Assembly (NCBI GenBank): GCA_025210515.1
Contig: JAOARM010000033.1
Location: 228,758-292,757 of the forward strand
DNA length: 64,000 nt
Direction: 5' to 3'
From: Vallitalea sp.
GTDB lineage: Bacteria; Bacillota; Clostridia; Lachnospirales; Vallitaleaceae
The notes beneath the pieces are model-generated. The model ran no database searches and was not told where the DNA came from. It worked only from the letters and a program-made list of their open reading frames with translations. Position 1 is the first letter of the stretch, and the number at the start of each line of letters is the position of its first letter. A program made the translations under genes and the position numbers. Below, piece by piece: positions 38,122-46,833 of the stretch.

Positions 38122-38424
38122 GCTGATACCTCCTGTAAAAATATACTAGTGCACAATGATTATAATATTTAGTATTTTCAACATTCTCTTTAACCTACAA
38201 CAATTTTTTCACAAATACAGTGAATGTACGTAGCAAACGGAAATATTGTGTTATGAAAGTAAGACCATAAAGCACAAAAGCATTAGCCTATTTTTCTTGA
38301 TAACTATATTCTTCTTCCAATTTTTTATTCTCATTGTCACATACTCCATCTTGTTTGTCAAATCTGTAAGTTCGTAGTCAAAGGGTTATTTGATGGTGCT
38401 TTCAATGATAATTCTAAAATATTA
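38122..38424. other. 303-bp spacer with half of a short-type repeat
   Basis: Contains GTGAATGTACGTAGCAAACG followed by GAAATATTGTGTTATG (38219-38255), a clear right arm of the short repeat family whose left arm is lost. There is no gene. Confidence 0.6.
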
Positions 38425-38916
38425 TTATTGATTTATAGGGTCTTCAAAACCTTCATAAACATAGACTTCTGATTGCCACTTTTCTATCCATTCATCATAT
38501 ACAAACCCTAATTTAAGTAACAATTTCCTTGAAGGAATATTTTTCTTATTAATCATTGCTATTATTTCACAGTCATAATAGTTTGTTTTAAGTTTTGGTA
38601 GTACACCTTTCAAAATTTCGCTTATATATCCTTTTCGTGAATAGATTGGATTTATAGAATATCCAACTGTAACTGTATTTCCTTTTTTTACAAGATATAA
38701 ATCCCCTAAAAGGTTATTAGTGGCTTTACTAACTATAGCAAGGTATACACCTTTTTCCATATTTAAAGAAACTAATAATTTCTTTCTATATTCGTCTTTT
38801 GTTAAATTCTTAAAACTTTGATATTTCATCCATTCATTATTGTTTCTATAAGCCATAAATGTATCTAAATCTTTTTCCTCAAAATGCCTTAATATACATC
38901 TATCTGTTTCAAACAT
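38425..38916 (-). CDS. GNAT family N-acetyltransferase
   Basis: 163 residues starting MFETDRCILRHFEEKDLDTF, a RimJ-like N-terminus. The CoA-binding region GYSINPIYSRKGYISEILKG has an unusual K-G-Y instead of G-x-G/A. The sequence then has NKKNIPSRKLLLKLGFVYDE. Likely active but with a variant pyrophosphate loop. Substrate unknown. Confidence 0.8.
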   Translation of the reverse strand: MFETDRCILRHFEEKDLDTFMAYRNNNEWMKYQSFKNLTKDEYRKKLLVSLNMEKGVYLAIVSKATNNLLGDLYLVKKGNTVTVGYSINPIYSRKGYISEILKGVLPKLKTNYYDCEIIAMINKKNIPSRKLLLKLGFVYDEWIEKWQSEVYVYEGFEDPINQ

Positions 38917-39067
38917 TAAATCACTCCATTAATATTTTCAATCTATAATATCAATGTATTACGTTATAGCATTAAATGCTAAATAGGACCCTTAAAACTC
39001 TTCTTCCTAGGTAGTGCTTCATTCGGTAAAGAGGACGTAGGAACATTAGTTAATAATCATAGTTATA

Positions 39068-39727
39068 TCATTCATCAAGCCCCATTACATGTTCATAATC
39101 AACAAAAGGCATGATATCAGGTTTATATTCCAATTTGTTAATTAATAATGCTAATTCTTGTGTGAACTTTTCCTTTGTTTTTCCATATTCACAAATATCA
39201 ATTCCTGAAATTCTTTGAATATCATTTCTATTATAAATGCTCTCAGCACTATAAAATCCTACTTGAATATATTCAAATTCTATTCCTTCAACAAAATCTA
39301 AAATAGCTAATAATAACATAGAATCCTTGACCTCTTTTTCAAAATCAAAATTATACACTTGTCCTCTTTCTGTTAAATTTAGATTGTAACATATCTTTAA
39401 TACATGAGTTTTTTCGTCATATTTTGAACTGTGGAACTCAACACCTTTAGGTTGGAGAAAAGATGAAAGTTCAATAAAATTAATTTCATTGTTACTGAGT
39501 TCATGATAGGAATAAATATTTCCATAGTCATATAAAGAATCAATAATACTCTTAGAACTATCATCAGAATTATTTTTTTGTTGATTATTAGAATTATTTA
39601 AATCACTTCTTATTCTATGTTCAATACCATTATCTTTATTGTAAGTTGAATAATTATTTTTATTACTACATGAACATATAAATGAAACAATTATGATAGT
39701 TATAATTAATTTACTTAGGTATTTCAT
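39068..39727 (-). CDS. Hypothetical lipoprotein
   Basis: About 219 residues from MKYLSKLIITIIIVSFICSCSNKNN. The signal peptide ends in a possible lipobox (FICSC). A Ser/Asn-rich linker (about 30-60) precedes a soluble domain resembling the DUF4825 type in size and layout, though I cannot assign it firmly. The ATG at 39727 follows AAGGAGAATATT. It is paired with the next gene at 39762. Confidence 0.6.
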   Translation of the reverse strand: MKYLSKLIITIIIVSFICSCSNKNNYSTYNKDNGIEHRIRSDLNNSNNQQKNNSDDSSKSIIDSLYDYGNIYSYHELSNNEINFIELSSFLQPKGVEFHSSKYDEKTHVLKICYNLNLTERGQVYNFDFEKEVKDSMLLLAILDFVEGIEFEYIQVGFYSAESIYNRNDIQRISGIDICEYGKTKEKFTQELALLINKLEYKPDIMPFVDYEHVMGLDE

Positions 39728-39761
39728 AATAATATTCTCCTTATAATATTCCCGCATAAAT

Positions 39762-40055
39762 TTAATCCTTCAAATATCCATTTGCTTTTTCATCTCCACT
39801 TATCTTATTTCCCTCTATTTCCTTCAAAAACTCAACAATCTTATTGATGTCTTTTTCATCTGTCGTTACTTTTTCTTCAATGTTTTCAGTCATTTGAGTT
39901 CTTATAGATATTGAAGAAATTTCTGTAGCATTAATTTCTCTTAGCAATGTTGCTAACTTAACTTCATCAGCATCCTCATGTTTTGTAGTACTTAACCACC
40001 CGATAAGTACTACTACTAGACCAAAGATTAATATAATAATCTTTTTATTCTTCAA
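39762..40055 (-). CDS. Hypothetical membrane-anchored protein
   Basis: 97 residues: one membrane span (about 6-22), then KTKHEDADEVKLATLLREI-like soluble sequence rich in Lys, Asp and Glu. It lies immediately upstream of the lipoprotein gene (about 35 bp), so the two probably share a cassette. Not recognised; it may be shortened at the 3' end. Confidence 0.5.
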   Translation of the reverse strand: MKNKKIIILIFGLVVVLIGWLSTTKHEDADEVKLATLLREINATEISSISIRTQMTENIEEKVTTDEKDINKIVEFLKEIEGNKISGDEKANGYLKD

Positions 40056-40124
40056 ACAATCATCCCCTATTTCATCCTCCTATAATAAATATAACTGATT
40101 ATCATAAGTCTAGTGAATTATTGC

Positions 40125-40200
40125 ACCTAACATCTCCGTATTTGAGATGATGTTCTAGCACCTTAGAAGGAATAGCTCATTTCTAATTAAGGTCTAATAC
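40125..40200 (-). repeat. Eroded long-type attC-like repeat
   Basis: CCTAACATCTCCGTATTTG, then TCTAGCACCTTAGAAGGAAT, AGCTCATTTCTAATTAAGG and TCTAATACAATC follows the order of the long family (left end, CAGCACCTTAGAAGGAGTTG, CTCATGCCCTGATTAAGG). It sits at the 3' side of the frameshifted gene at 40203. Confidence 0.6.
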
Positions 40201-40202
40201 AA

Positions 40203-40924
40203 TCAGCTACTATACTCTACACCGTCAACATACATTTTATATTCTAATATTTGATTTAAATATCCATAAAAATATATCATATCATGAGATTCATCCACAG
40301 GTTCAAATACAGTATTCTTAAGTTTTATATCTATAATTACTGATTCAACACCTTTAAATTGTTTCTTAATACTATTTGGTTCTTCATCAAGATTGAAATG
40401 TAAGTTATAATTCCATGAGTAGTTAATGCTTTTACCCATTGTCTTTCCACCCTATCTTGTCTTGAGAATGCCAGATATTTTGTTGTTACATCATTAAACA
40501 CATTAAGACTATACTTGGCATCAGAGTTATTTCCTTCATCATCAGTTAATTTAATTAATCTAAATATATCATACATAATTGAACCTGCATTCTCTGACTT
40601 AGTCTCATGTCCACTATTCCTATTAAATCCTCCAAAATACTTTGCTTCAATCCAGGATTTTGATTTCATTGAGTACCCTAAAAAATCATCATCATTCATA
40701 AATGATGTAAAATCAAGATAAATATCACACCTAGCATTTACTTTCGCTTTATATCTTTTCTCCATATAAATCTTACGCATAGGATTATCGATATTCCTTG
40801 CATTAAGCTCCAGTATTATTCCATTTGTAAACAAATTTGTGATATTCGCCTCGTACAATAAATCAGGTTCTTCGTGTGATAATAGTATCTCAGGAATTTT
40901 TAAAAATGCTGATTCAACTATCAT
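40203..40924 (-). pseudogene. Frameshifted gene, possible PD-(D/E)XK nuclease-like protein
   Basis: Two overlapping minus-strand frames. The first (40924 to about 40337) starts MIVESAFLKIPEILLSHEEP and contains CDIYLDF, then KSWIEAKYFGG, a D...ExK arrangement as in restriction-like nucleases. The second (40439-40203) continues after a +1/-1 shift near 40437 with MGKSINYSWNYNLHFNLDEEP. The first frame's own tail past this point lacks natural composition. A single indel or a programmed shift would join them. Nuclease function is inferred from two short motifs. Confidence 0.55.
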
Positions 40925-41097
40925 TATTACATCCTCTCCTTTAACTAGATTATTATTACGTATATGTATTCCAGATATCCAGACACTTATCTCATTAGTA
41001 ATTAATTAATCCATTTATAGCAATTATTAAGTTTATCATCACTTATCAAATTAGATTTATCTTAAAATAATATTTTAAATTATAGCGTAGTAATTTT

Positions 41098-41217
41098 ACA
41101 TAACGTTGTATATTTCCGACGTCTCTGAACTAAACACTCAACGCCCTACTTTGTTTACGTCACCAGTATATATTGAAAATATATGCGTATCAAACAAAAA
41201 CATATTTTTAGAAGACG
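41098..41217 (-). repeat. attC-like site, short type, partly eroded
   Basis: Starts ACATAACGTTGTATATTTCCG (left arm intact) and runs through ACGTCTCTGAAC. The right arm (AAACATATTTTTAGAAGACG) no longer matches the usual CGGAAATATTTTGTTA. It lies 14 bp 3' of the gene at 41231 and fills most of the 306-bp gap 40925-41230. Confidence 0.6.
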
Positions 41218-41230
41218 TTGACTTGTGAGC

Positions 41231-41761
41231 CTATTCAAATTCAGTAAAGTCTTCGTCCAACATATGTCGCATTAATTCATTAGTAATTTCTAATGCCTCT
41301 TCTCTAGTGGTAGATGGTGCTGATATTATTAGTCCATCTTCACTACTCCATTTTCCATCCTCTAATACTACTATAGATAATTTTTTTCTAGATCTGTTCA
41401 TATATAAATCGCCATAAAAAGTTCTCTTCATTCTGTTGGCATATCTATCTAAATTTAAATCCTCAATTTTAATCCTATTATGATATTCAAAATCTATAAC
41501 AAAAGATTCTTTTAAACATTCCTTTTGAGGGATTATGAAATCATTGATTTTAAGTTTTCCTCTAAATTTTTCTTTTAGTATCAGATCTCTAAATACTTCG
41601 CCTTTAAATTCTATTGTGACTTTCTCCAAAGTAATATTACCTTTATCGCCTAATCTATACTTGACTCCTTCATAGGTTTTATTAAAATCTCTCGGTATTA
41701 GCATTATAATATAAATAACCACAATTAGTATACCAAATATTAACATTAGTTTTTTTATCAT
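41231..41761 (-). CDS. Hypothetical membrane-anchored protein
   Basis: 176 residues: an N-terminal membrane span (about 4-21), then a beta-rich soluble domain with YRLGDKGNITLEKVTIEFKG and FYGDLYMNRSRKKLSIVVLE. No family recognised. Confidence 0.55.
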   Translation of the reverse strand: MIKKLMLIFGILIVVIYIIMLIPRDFNKTYEGVKYRLGDKGNITLEKVTIEFKGEVFRDLILKEKFRGKLKINDFIIPQKECLKESFVIDFEYHNRIKIEDLNLDRYANRMKRTFYGDLYMNRSRKKLSIVVLEDGKWSSEDGLIISAPSTTREEALEITNELMRHMLDEDFTEFE

Positions 41762-41810
41762 ATCTTTCTCCTAATACTGTATTTATAAATTAACCTACTA
41801 AATACTTCTC

Positions 41811-41870
41811 AGACGGTGTTCACACTCGGTAAAAGATGTGCGTAGCAAGCTAAAATATTTCGCTATATGA
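41811..41870 (-). repeat. Eroded short-type attC-like repeat
   Basis: GTGTTCACACTCGGTAAAAG then ATGTGCGTAGCAAGCTAAAATATTTCGCTATATG matches the short family from its TTCACTCT block to the right arm, with the centre deleted. It is placed 18 bp 3' of the pyrophosphatase-Nudix gene. Confidence 0.55.
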
Positions 41871-41887
41871 AAACTTGATTGACAACT

Positions 41888-42643
41888 CTATAAATACTGT
41901 AATACTTTTTCTGGTAATAATTCTTTTTTTCTGCTTTTAAACTCCTCAATATTAACCCATTTAGTTGTTGCAGGTATAATATCACCTAATACTTCAAATC
42001 CATCATTGTTATAATAATCATCTGGTAATATAACATCATACAAAAAGCATATCTCATGTATATCCATCTCTTTAAATGAAAAGATGTTCTCCATCATACC
42101 AAGGTATTTATACTCTTTAATATCTGCCCCTATTTCTTCTTTAAATTCTCTAAGCAATGCTTGGGTAGATGTTTCTTTAAACTCAATTCCTCCACCAAGT
42201 AAACGGTAATAGTTGTCTTCTTTTTCTTCAATAACTAATATTTTATTATTCTTTCTTATAATACCTTTTGCCGTAGGTCTTATTGTACTCTTACACACAT
42301 TATATGAGATTATATCAGATTCAAAAAATCTTTCTTGAAATTCAGTTAAAACCTTGATTTGCTGTATATTATAGCTATCTAATGATTTTGCTACAACCAA
42401 TTTATCTTCATTATCATCTTTTCTCTTTATAACTGCAATTACTATTCCTCTAAACTTTTTAAGGGGTTTATACTCTCCTAATATATATGCATCAATTTCT
42501 TCTCCATCACCAGCAATAGTATTAGGTATAAACCCATAATTAATAGGGTAATGTAAATTTTCATGTTTAGGATGTACAGAACCAAGGGGTCTATCAATCT
42601 CTACATCTACCGTTTTACCTAGATACTCTAACATTTTGATCAT
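41888..42643 (-). CDS. Inorganic-pyrophosphatase-like domain fused to Nudix hydrolase
   Basis: 251 residues with two domains. Residues about 4-112 match a short family I inorganic pyrophosphatase-like family: KTVDVEIDRPLGSVHPKHEN, then YPINYGFIPNT and AGDGEEIDAYILG in place of the DxDPxD metal motif. Residues about 120-250 form a Nudix domain with GGGIEFKETSTQALLREF and KEEIGADI (complete box). Both modules act on diphosphate bonds, so the fusion is plausible functionally. Whether the first domain hydrolyses pyrophosphate is uncertain, given the altered metal site. Confidence 0.8.
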   Translation of the reverse strand: MIKMLEYLGKTVDVEIDRPLGSVHPKHENLHYPINYGFIPNTIAGDGEEIDAYILGEYKPLKKFRGIVIAVIKRKDDNEDKLVVAKSLDSYNIQQIKVLTEFQERFFESDIISYNVCKSTIRPTAKGIIRKNNKILVIEEKEDNYYRLLGGGIEFKETSTQALLREFKEEIGADIKEYKYLGMMENIFSFKEMDIHEICFLYDVILPDDYYNNDGFEVLGDIIPATTKWVNIEEFKSRKKELLPEKVLQYL

Positions 42644-42800
42644 CTCCTATAATATATCTACTTTAAGGCCCAAAAGGAGTACTCTGAAATCTGTCAAGTC
42701 TTTTATCCAACGTTTTCAATACGTTCCATCACTTTAGAATGAGGCTCTCGTGACCTAATTAATGGCTAATGTACCGACTGTTCCAACGGTATTAAACATT

Positions 42801-42885
42801 GACTAACGTTTGGTATTCACTCTGACCCAAAAACCTTCCCCAAAGATAGTGGATAGGCGCAGTGTGCTGAGATATTTTGTTATAC
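42801..42885 (-). repeat. attC-like site, short type
   Basis: Left box GACTAAC (42801-42807) and right box GTTATAC (42879-42885). Between them come GTATTCACTCTGACCC, CCTTCCCCAAAGA and GATATTTT. It directly abuts the remains of a long-type site at 42705-42795, with no gene between them. Confidence 0.72.
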
Positions 42886-43158
42886 TTCTTTAGCCTTGAA
42901 TTTATAATAAATAAAATTATAACATACAACTTACTTCTTTAGAGAATCTAAATAGTTTATTTATCTTTAACTTAACTATATATAAATTCACTATCAATCC
43001 TTACCTTACTATTAATTTTATACTTAACCAAATTATTGTTGGAATTAGATTTAAAACCATCATATACGTTCCTAAATATCTTAGGGCATTAGCAAGAGAT
43101 ATAATTATTTTTTATTAAAAGACCCAATAACACACTCTGAAACGATTATGACAATGTT

Positions 43159-43314
43159 GTATAACGTTTGGGTATTTCCGACGTTACAGTACGAAGGAGT
43201 TGCTCATGCACTGACTATAATGTAACGCTGTCCTTACGGGCTTAAGTGATGGAATGTATGAGGGCTGACCCTATAGAAATACCTTCCCCCAATTAACAGA
43301 AATACATTATTATA
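43159..43314 (-). repeat. attC-like site, long type
   Basis: Left box GTATAAC (43159-43165) followed by GTTTGGGTATTTCCGACGTT. The internal block has ACGAAGGAGTTGCTCATGC and TGTATGAGGGCTGACC. The right arm ACAGAAATACATTATTATAAG is slightly changed (ATTATT for TTGTTA). It lies 98 bp 3' of the choline-kinase-like gene. Confidence 0.7.
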
Positions 43315-43411
43315 AGATATTACCTCACTCAGCTTAGAAGCCCTTCAAATGAACTCCCAGAATTATTTAGCCTTCAATATGCCTAATTTTTTTACTAAAT
43401 TGTATGAGTAA

Positions 43412-44281
43412 TCACCCTAATGCCTGTTGAAAAAACCTTTCCAATCTTACAAACATGCCCTTAGACATGGTTTTAAAATCATGTGAATGTCCTTTTATGC
43501 CCATTTGTATAACAGCCCACATGGCATTCCAGAATACCACTACACAGGTCATCTGTTTCAAACTTTTCATCATGTGCATATCTAAACTGCCAAAATAATA
43601 TTTTAGGAATTGTTCTTTCTGTTCAAGTGAATAAAACATACAAACAGCCGCCAAATCAAAAAATACATCTCCCATGCCAGCATACTCCCAGTCTAAAAGC
43701 CTTAAATTTCCATCATCAAGAAAATTAACAGGGAATGGATCGTTATGACAAAGTACAATATGGTCATTATCAATTTTTTCTCTTTCTCTCTTAATTATAT
43801 TTAGTTTTTCAATTAAGCTATTTAAAGAATCAGGTAACTCCAAATTATTCTTAACAGCATATTTAATCCTACTTTCAATATCTTCATATGGTGAAAAGTT
43901 ATATGGAATACTGTCTAAACTATGTACTTTTTTCATGGCACTTGCAATTCTAGGTATATTTTCAGGTAAGGTCATATCATCTTTAGTACATTTCCTACCA
44001 TCAATATATTTTGTAATCATATTACCATTGTATTTGGAAAAATATATTAGTTCAGGTCCGATACCAATCTTTTCCACAGCTTTCATAGCCGCATACTCAG
44101 CATTTCTCCTAATTCCAAGCTCTTGCGAGTATACGCCACTAATCCTTACTGCATATTTAGCATTATCCTTTGATATTATATAGTTCTGATTTGTAAGTCC
44201 CTCTTTTTGATATTCAATAGAAATATCTGATGACTCCCAACCTAAGTTTTCCTTAATAATTTTATACATTATCTCTGTCAT
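43412..44281 (-). CDS. Choline/aminoglycoside kinase-family phosphotransferase (LicA-like)
   Basis: 289 residues. The nucleotide-binding glycine/lysine region reads YQKEGLTNQNYIISKDNAKYAVRI. The Brenner-type motif is HNDPFPVNFL and the metal-binding segment is LRLLDWEYAGMGDVFFDLA. This set matches choline/ethanolamine kinases of the LicA branch rather than typical aminoglycoside resistance enzymes. Phosphorylation of choline or a related alcohol is inferred. Confidence 0.85.
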   Translation of the reverse strand: MTEIMYKIIKENLGWESSDISIEYQKEGLTNQNYIISKDNAKYAVRISGVYSQELGIRRNAEYAAMKAVEKIGIGPELIYFSKYNGNMITKYIDGRKCTKDDMTLPENIPRIASAMKKVHSLDSIPYNFSPYEDIESRIKYAVKNNLELPDSLNSLIEKLNIIKREREKIDNDHIVLCHNDPFPVNFLDDGNLRLLDWEYAGMGDVFFDLAAVCMFYSLEQKEQFLKYYFGSLDMHMMKSLKQMTCVVVFWNAMWAVIQMGIKGHSHDFKTMSKGMFVRLERFFQQALG

Positions 44282-44534
44282 AATACATATTCCCTCCTTC
44301 TAATAAATCCCCTCACGACCTGTGGGGAATTAGATGTATTATTACTTAGTAATAATACCACAAAATTCTTACTAGCGTGTTGCAACTTCTTAATATTATT
44401 ATCTCCTCAAGATATTAGTTACTACCAATAAATTTAACCTTAAATTTCTACAAAATCATTATATATTATAATTACTAAGCATAGAATAAGTTTAATCTTT
44501 AATCAGTCGGTCATACTAATGCTAGCACTTTTTT

Positions 44535-44639
44535 AGATAACGTTTTCATATTTCCGACCTTCACTCTGACCTGCAAAGTTTTTTCAAAAATAGAGAATGT
44601 GCGTAGCGAACGGATATATATTGTTAGATGTAACTTGTG
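44535..44639 (-). repeat. attC-like site, short type
   Basis: Left box AGATAAC (44535-44541), right box GTTAGAT (44633-44639, an exact GTTRRRY). Inner arms TATTTCCG and CGGATATA, then TTCACTCTGACC and TAGAGAATG. It ends four bases from the stop codon of the HEAT-like gene at 44644, the expected cassette position. Confidence 0.75.
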
Positions 44640-44643
44640 GATA

Positions 44644-45891
44644 TCAACTGCCACGTACTAATCTTCTAATATCTAAATTAACATCCCATTCAGCTTCATT
44701 CAGAATATGTATATCACTAAACCCATCCCTTAACATATATTTAAACATTTCCCCCCTACATATAGTACAACGATTATTATTATATAGTTTTATATATAAT
44801 TCTTGGCAGTCAATATTTCTATGAAATGAAAAAAAATTATTCAAAGTTAATTGTATTTCATGCCATTCGAACTCATCGTATTCTTTATTACATTTATCAA
44901 GGATTAATCTATAGTCACCCTTTTCATAGTTCTCAAACAACAACGGAACATATTCATACCAATTGTTTTTAGTAGCAATCAATTTAATTGCTTTCTGCCT
45001 TATTCTATTATCTGACTTCCACTTCAAAACATTAACAGCAGATTCAGATAATTCATAACGAGTGTCATCAAGAAAATTAACGATTCTATCAATTCTACCT
45101 TTATACTCTTTTTTATAAAAGGCATGCATTAATTTAGAAATTAATTCTAGATCACATGAATTATTAATATCATAATAAACTTGTTTCAACTCTTCTTCTG
45201 TAGCAAATCTTGACCAAGGTCTTATTCTATTATACTGATACTCCTTCAAATCTAATTTCAAGCTACTATAATCTTCTTTTTCTCTCTTTTCTACTCTATT
45301 ATTTGGGTTTAAGCTACTTAAGTAATACTGTCTAAATCTTTTATTTGTATCTAATAATTCGTGTAACAATGAATCAATATATTTTTTATCAAAACTATCA
45401 ATAAGATCGTTAACAAAAAAATAATCCCCATCATAATTAATATCTTTTTGTAGTCGCTTAGCAATTTTATGTGCTACAAATAGAATACCCTTGTCCCCAT
45501 CAAGTTCTATAATCTCCGTTTCTCCCACAAATGAACCATAATTCTTATCATATCTAAAATGCCTCTTCATCAGTTCAATTGGATTATATTCAGACTCCTG
45601 TGCAAAAAGAACACCTAACTGATATATCTGATAATGATATATACTACTATCATTATCTTCTAATTTATTCATTATTTGTCCTTGCAACTTCTCAATATTA
45701 GAGCTTGCAAGAATCAAATCCCAAAGATATCGAACTCTACTGCCTTCACACTGTGAATCAAAAGCATAATTGTGAATTGAAAAATCAAATATTATATCTA
45801 GATATTCCTCACAATTATTACAGTCTTTCAAAAAAATAATAGCGCTACCAAATCCATACATTAATGCTCTTCTAAATTCTTCTTTTTTCAC
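44644..45891 (-). CDS. Large hypothetical protein, probably helical-repeat
   Basis: 415 residues, Glu/Lys/Asn/Tyr-rich, predicted almost wholly alpha-helical with HEAT-like spacing in the second half (ESAVNVLKWKSDNRIRQKAIKLI). Cys pairs lie near the start (LKDCNNCEEYL) and near the end (NNRCTICRGEMF). The largest gene in the array. No family recognised; a scaffold or binding role would be a guess. Confidence 0.6.
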   Translation of the reverse strand: MKKEEFRRALMYGFGSAIIFLKDCNNCEEYLDIIFDFSIHNYAFDSQCEGSRVRYLWDLILASSNIEKLQGQIMNKLEDNDSSIYHYQIYQLGVLFAQESEYNPIELMKRHFRYDKNYGSFVGETEIIELDGDKGILFVAHKIAKRLQKDINYDGDYFFVNDLIDSFDKKYIDSLLHELLDTNKRFRQYYLSSLNPNNRVEKREKEDYSSLKLDLKEYQYNRIRPWSRFATEEELKQVYYDINNSCDLELISKLMHAFYKKEYKGRIDRIVNFLDDTRYELSESAVNVLKWKSDNRIRQKAIKLIATKNNWYEYVPLLFENYEKGDYRLILDKCNKEYDEFEWHEIQLTLNNFFSFHRNIDCQELYIKLYNNNRCTICRGEMFKYMLRDGFSDIHILNEAEWDVNLDIRRLVRGS

Positions 45892-45937
45892 TAGAACCTC
45901 CCAATAACCTTGATATTGCCTATGAACAAGTTATTTT

Positions 45938-45984
45938 CGCTAACGTTTCCGTATACCTACAAAGCCTTTCCCCTAATGTTAGGT
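45938..45984 (-). repeat. Shortened attC-like site
   Basis: CGCTAAC (45938-45944) and GTTAGGT (45978-45984) are good core boxes only 33 bp apart. They enclose TTTCCG and CCTTTCCCC from the short family. Most of the inner stem is deleted. Confidence 0.55.
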
Positions 45985-46050
45985 GTTACCTTACGGGAAT
46001 AATCAAGTAGCTATAAATAAAAGACTAAGATAACAATCTTAATCTTAAAA

Positions 46051-46276
46051 CTAATGATTATTATATACTTCTCCCTTTTCCCATAATTCATACTCACTCA
46101 TATTAGCCACCAGCATCTACCTTTACTGTTCTAAAAAAAGATTCATCCTTCAACATGTTAAATCTTTCTTCATCCCACATATCTAAAACTTTAATTTTCT
46201 TAGTTATATCATTATCAAAATTCACAATTAATACTAATCCTTCTTTAGTAGCTACATTGATAATTTTAGGATACAT
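46051..46276 (-). pseudogene. Broken DUF2442-family gene
   Basis: The frame from the ATG at 46276 reads MYPKIINVATKEGLVLIVNF and, after residue 40, MLKDESFFRTVKVDAGG, then a stop at 46103. The expected C-terminus reappears out of frame as MSEYELWEKGEVYNNH (46101-46051), so an internal deletion and frameshift have removed about ten residues. DUF2442 proteins usually pair with DUF4160 proteins, which is the gene directly upstream. Confidence 0.7.
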
Positions 46277-46291
46277 GTAACCACACCTTTC

Positions 46292-46570
46292 TTAATTTAG
46301 TCCCTCAAGAATTCTAAATTGTTTACTGTTCCACATTTTCATCAATTCTTCTTTATTTTGCCTTGCCCATTCTAATACCATTTTTTCCGTTCTTCTAGGC
46401 AAATCCCCTTCAATAACCTCTATATTCTTTATATCAATCATTCCAACATACTCTCCATAAATTGCATGAAAATGAGGAGGTAAATGATCATTGAAATACA
46501 TTTTAATCACAATCCTATAAAATCTTGCTATTACTGGCTTATTACCCTCTCCTCTTTTGATACTTATATT
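46292..46570 (-). CDS. DUF4160 family protein with damaged start
   Basis: Family core VIARFYRIVIKMYFNDHLPPHFHAIYGEY and later MVLEWARQNKEELMKMW are intact. Most DUF4160 proteins start MPVIARFYG. Here the codon before Pro is AAG where ATG is expected, at the right distance from AGGAGAGG. The only upstream ATG (46579) overlaps an extended -10 box (TGGTATAAT), so it can hardly be in the mRNA. DUF4160-DUF2442 pairs resemble toxin-antitoxin modules; this pair looks inactive. Confidence 0.65.
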   Translation of the reverse strand, partial: NISIKRGEGNKPVIARFYRIVIKMYFNDHLPPHFHAIYGEYVGMIDIKNIEVIEGDLPRRTEKMVLEWARQNKEELMKMWNSKQFRILEGLN

Positions 46571-46623
46571 ATACCACATAATTTCAACTTTTAGGACATT
46601 CTGTCTCTAGTAATGGTAATTTC

Positions 46624-46720
46624 ATCTAACGTACCTATTTCCTACGTTTACTCTGACCCACAAAGATCTTCCCCCCAAAGAGAGTAAATGTGCGTAGCGA
46701 ACGGAAATATTTTGTTAGGG
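46624..46720 (-). repeat. attC-like site, short type
   Basis: Left box ATCTAAC (46624-46630, exact RYYYAAC), right box GTTAGGG (46714-46720). Arms TATTTCC and GGAAATA, inner TTTACTCT and AGAGTAAA, apex CTTCCCCCCAAAG. It lies 3' of the Nudix gene at 46834. Confidence 0.75.
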
Positions 46721-46833
46721 ACGGATAATACGGAAATCACCTGTTGCCATCATTATAAGCATTATTCTAAGTTATGCAAAACTACTATTCTACCAACATT
46801 TTGTATAGCACTAGATAATTATACAAACAAGAT

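Larger units (their letters stand above)
42644..43411. other. 768-bp gene-free segment with three attC-like repeats
   Basis: Contains, from left to right, a left half of a long-type repeat (about 42705-42795), a short-type repeat (42801-42885), a 270-bp stretch with only gene remnants, and a long-type repeat (43159-43314). A minus-strand remnant frame near 43020-43110 reads ALRYLGTYMMVLNLIPTIIW, probably part of a lost membrane gene. The layout suggests deletion of cassette genes while their recombination sites were kept. Confidence 0.6.
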
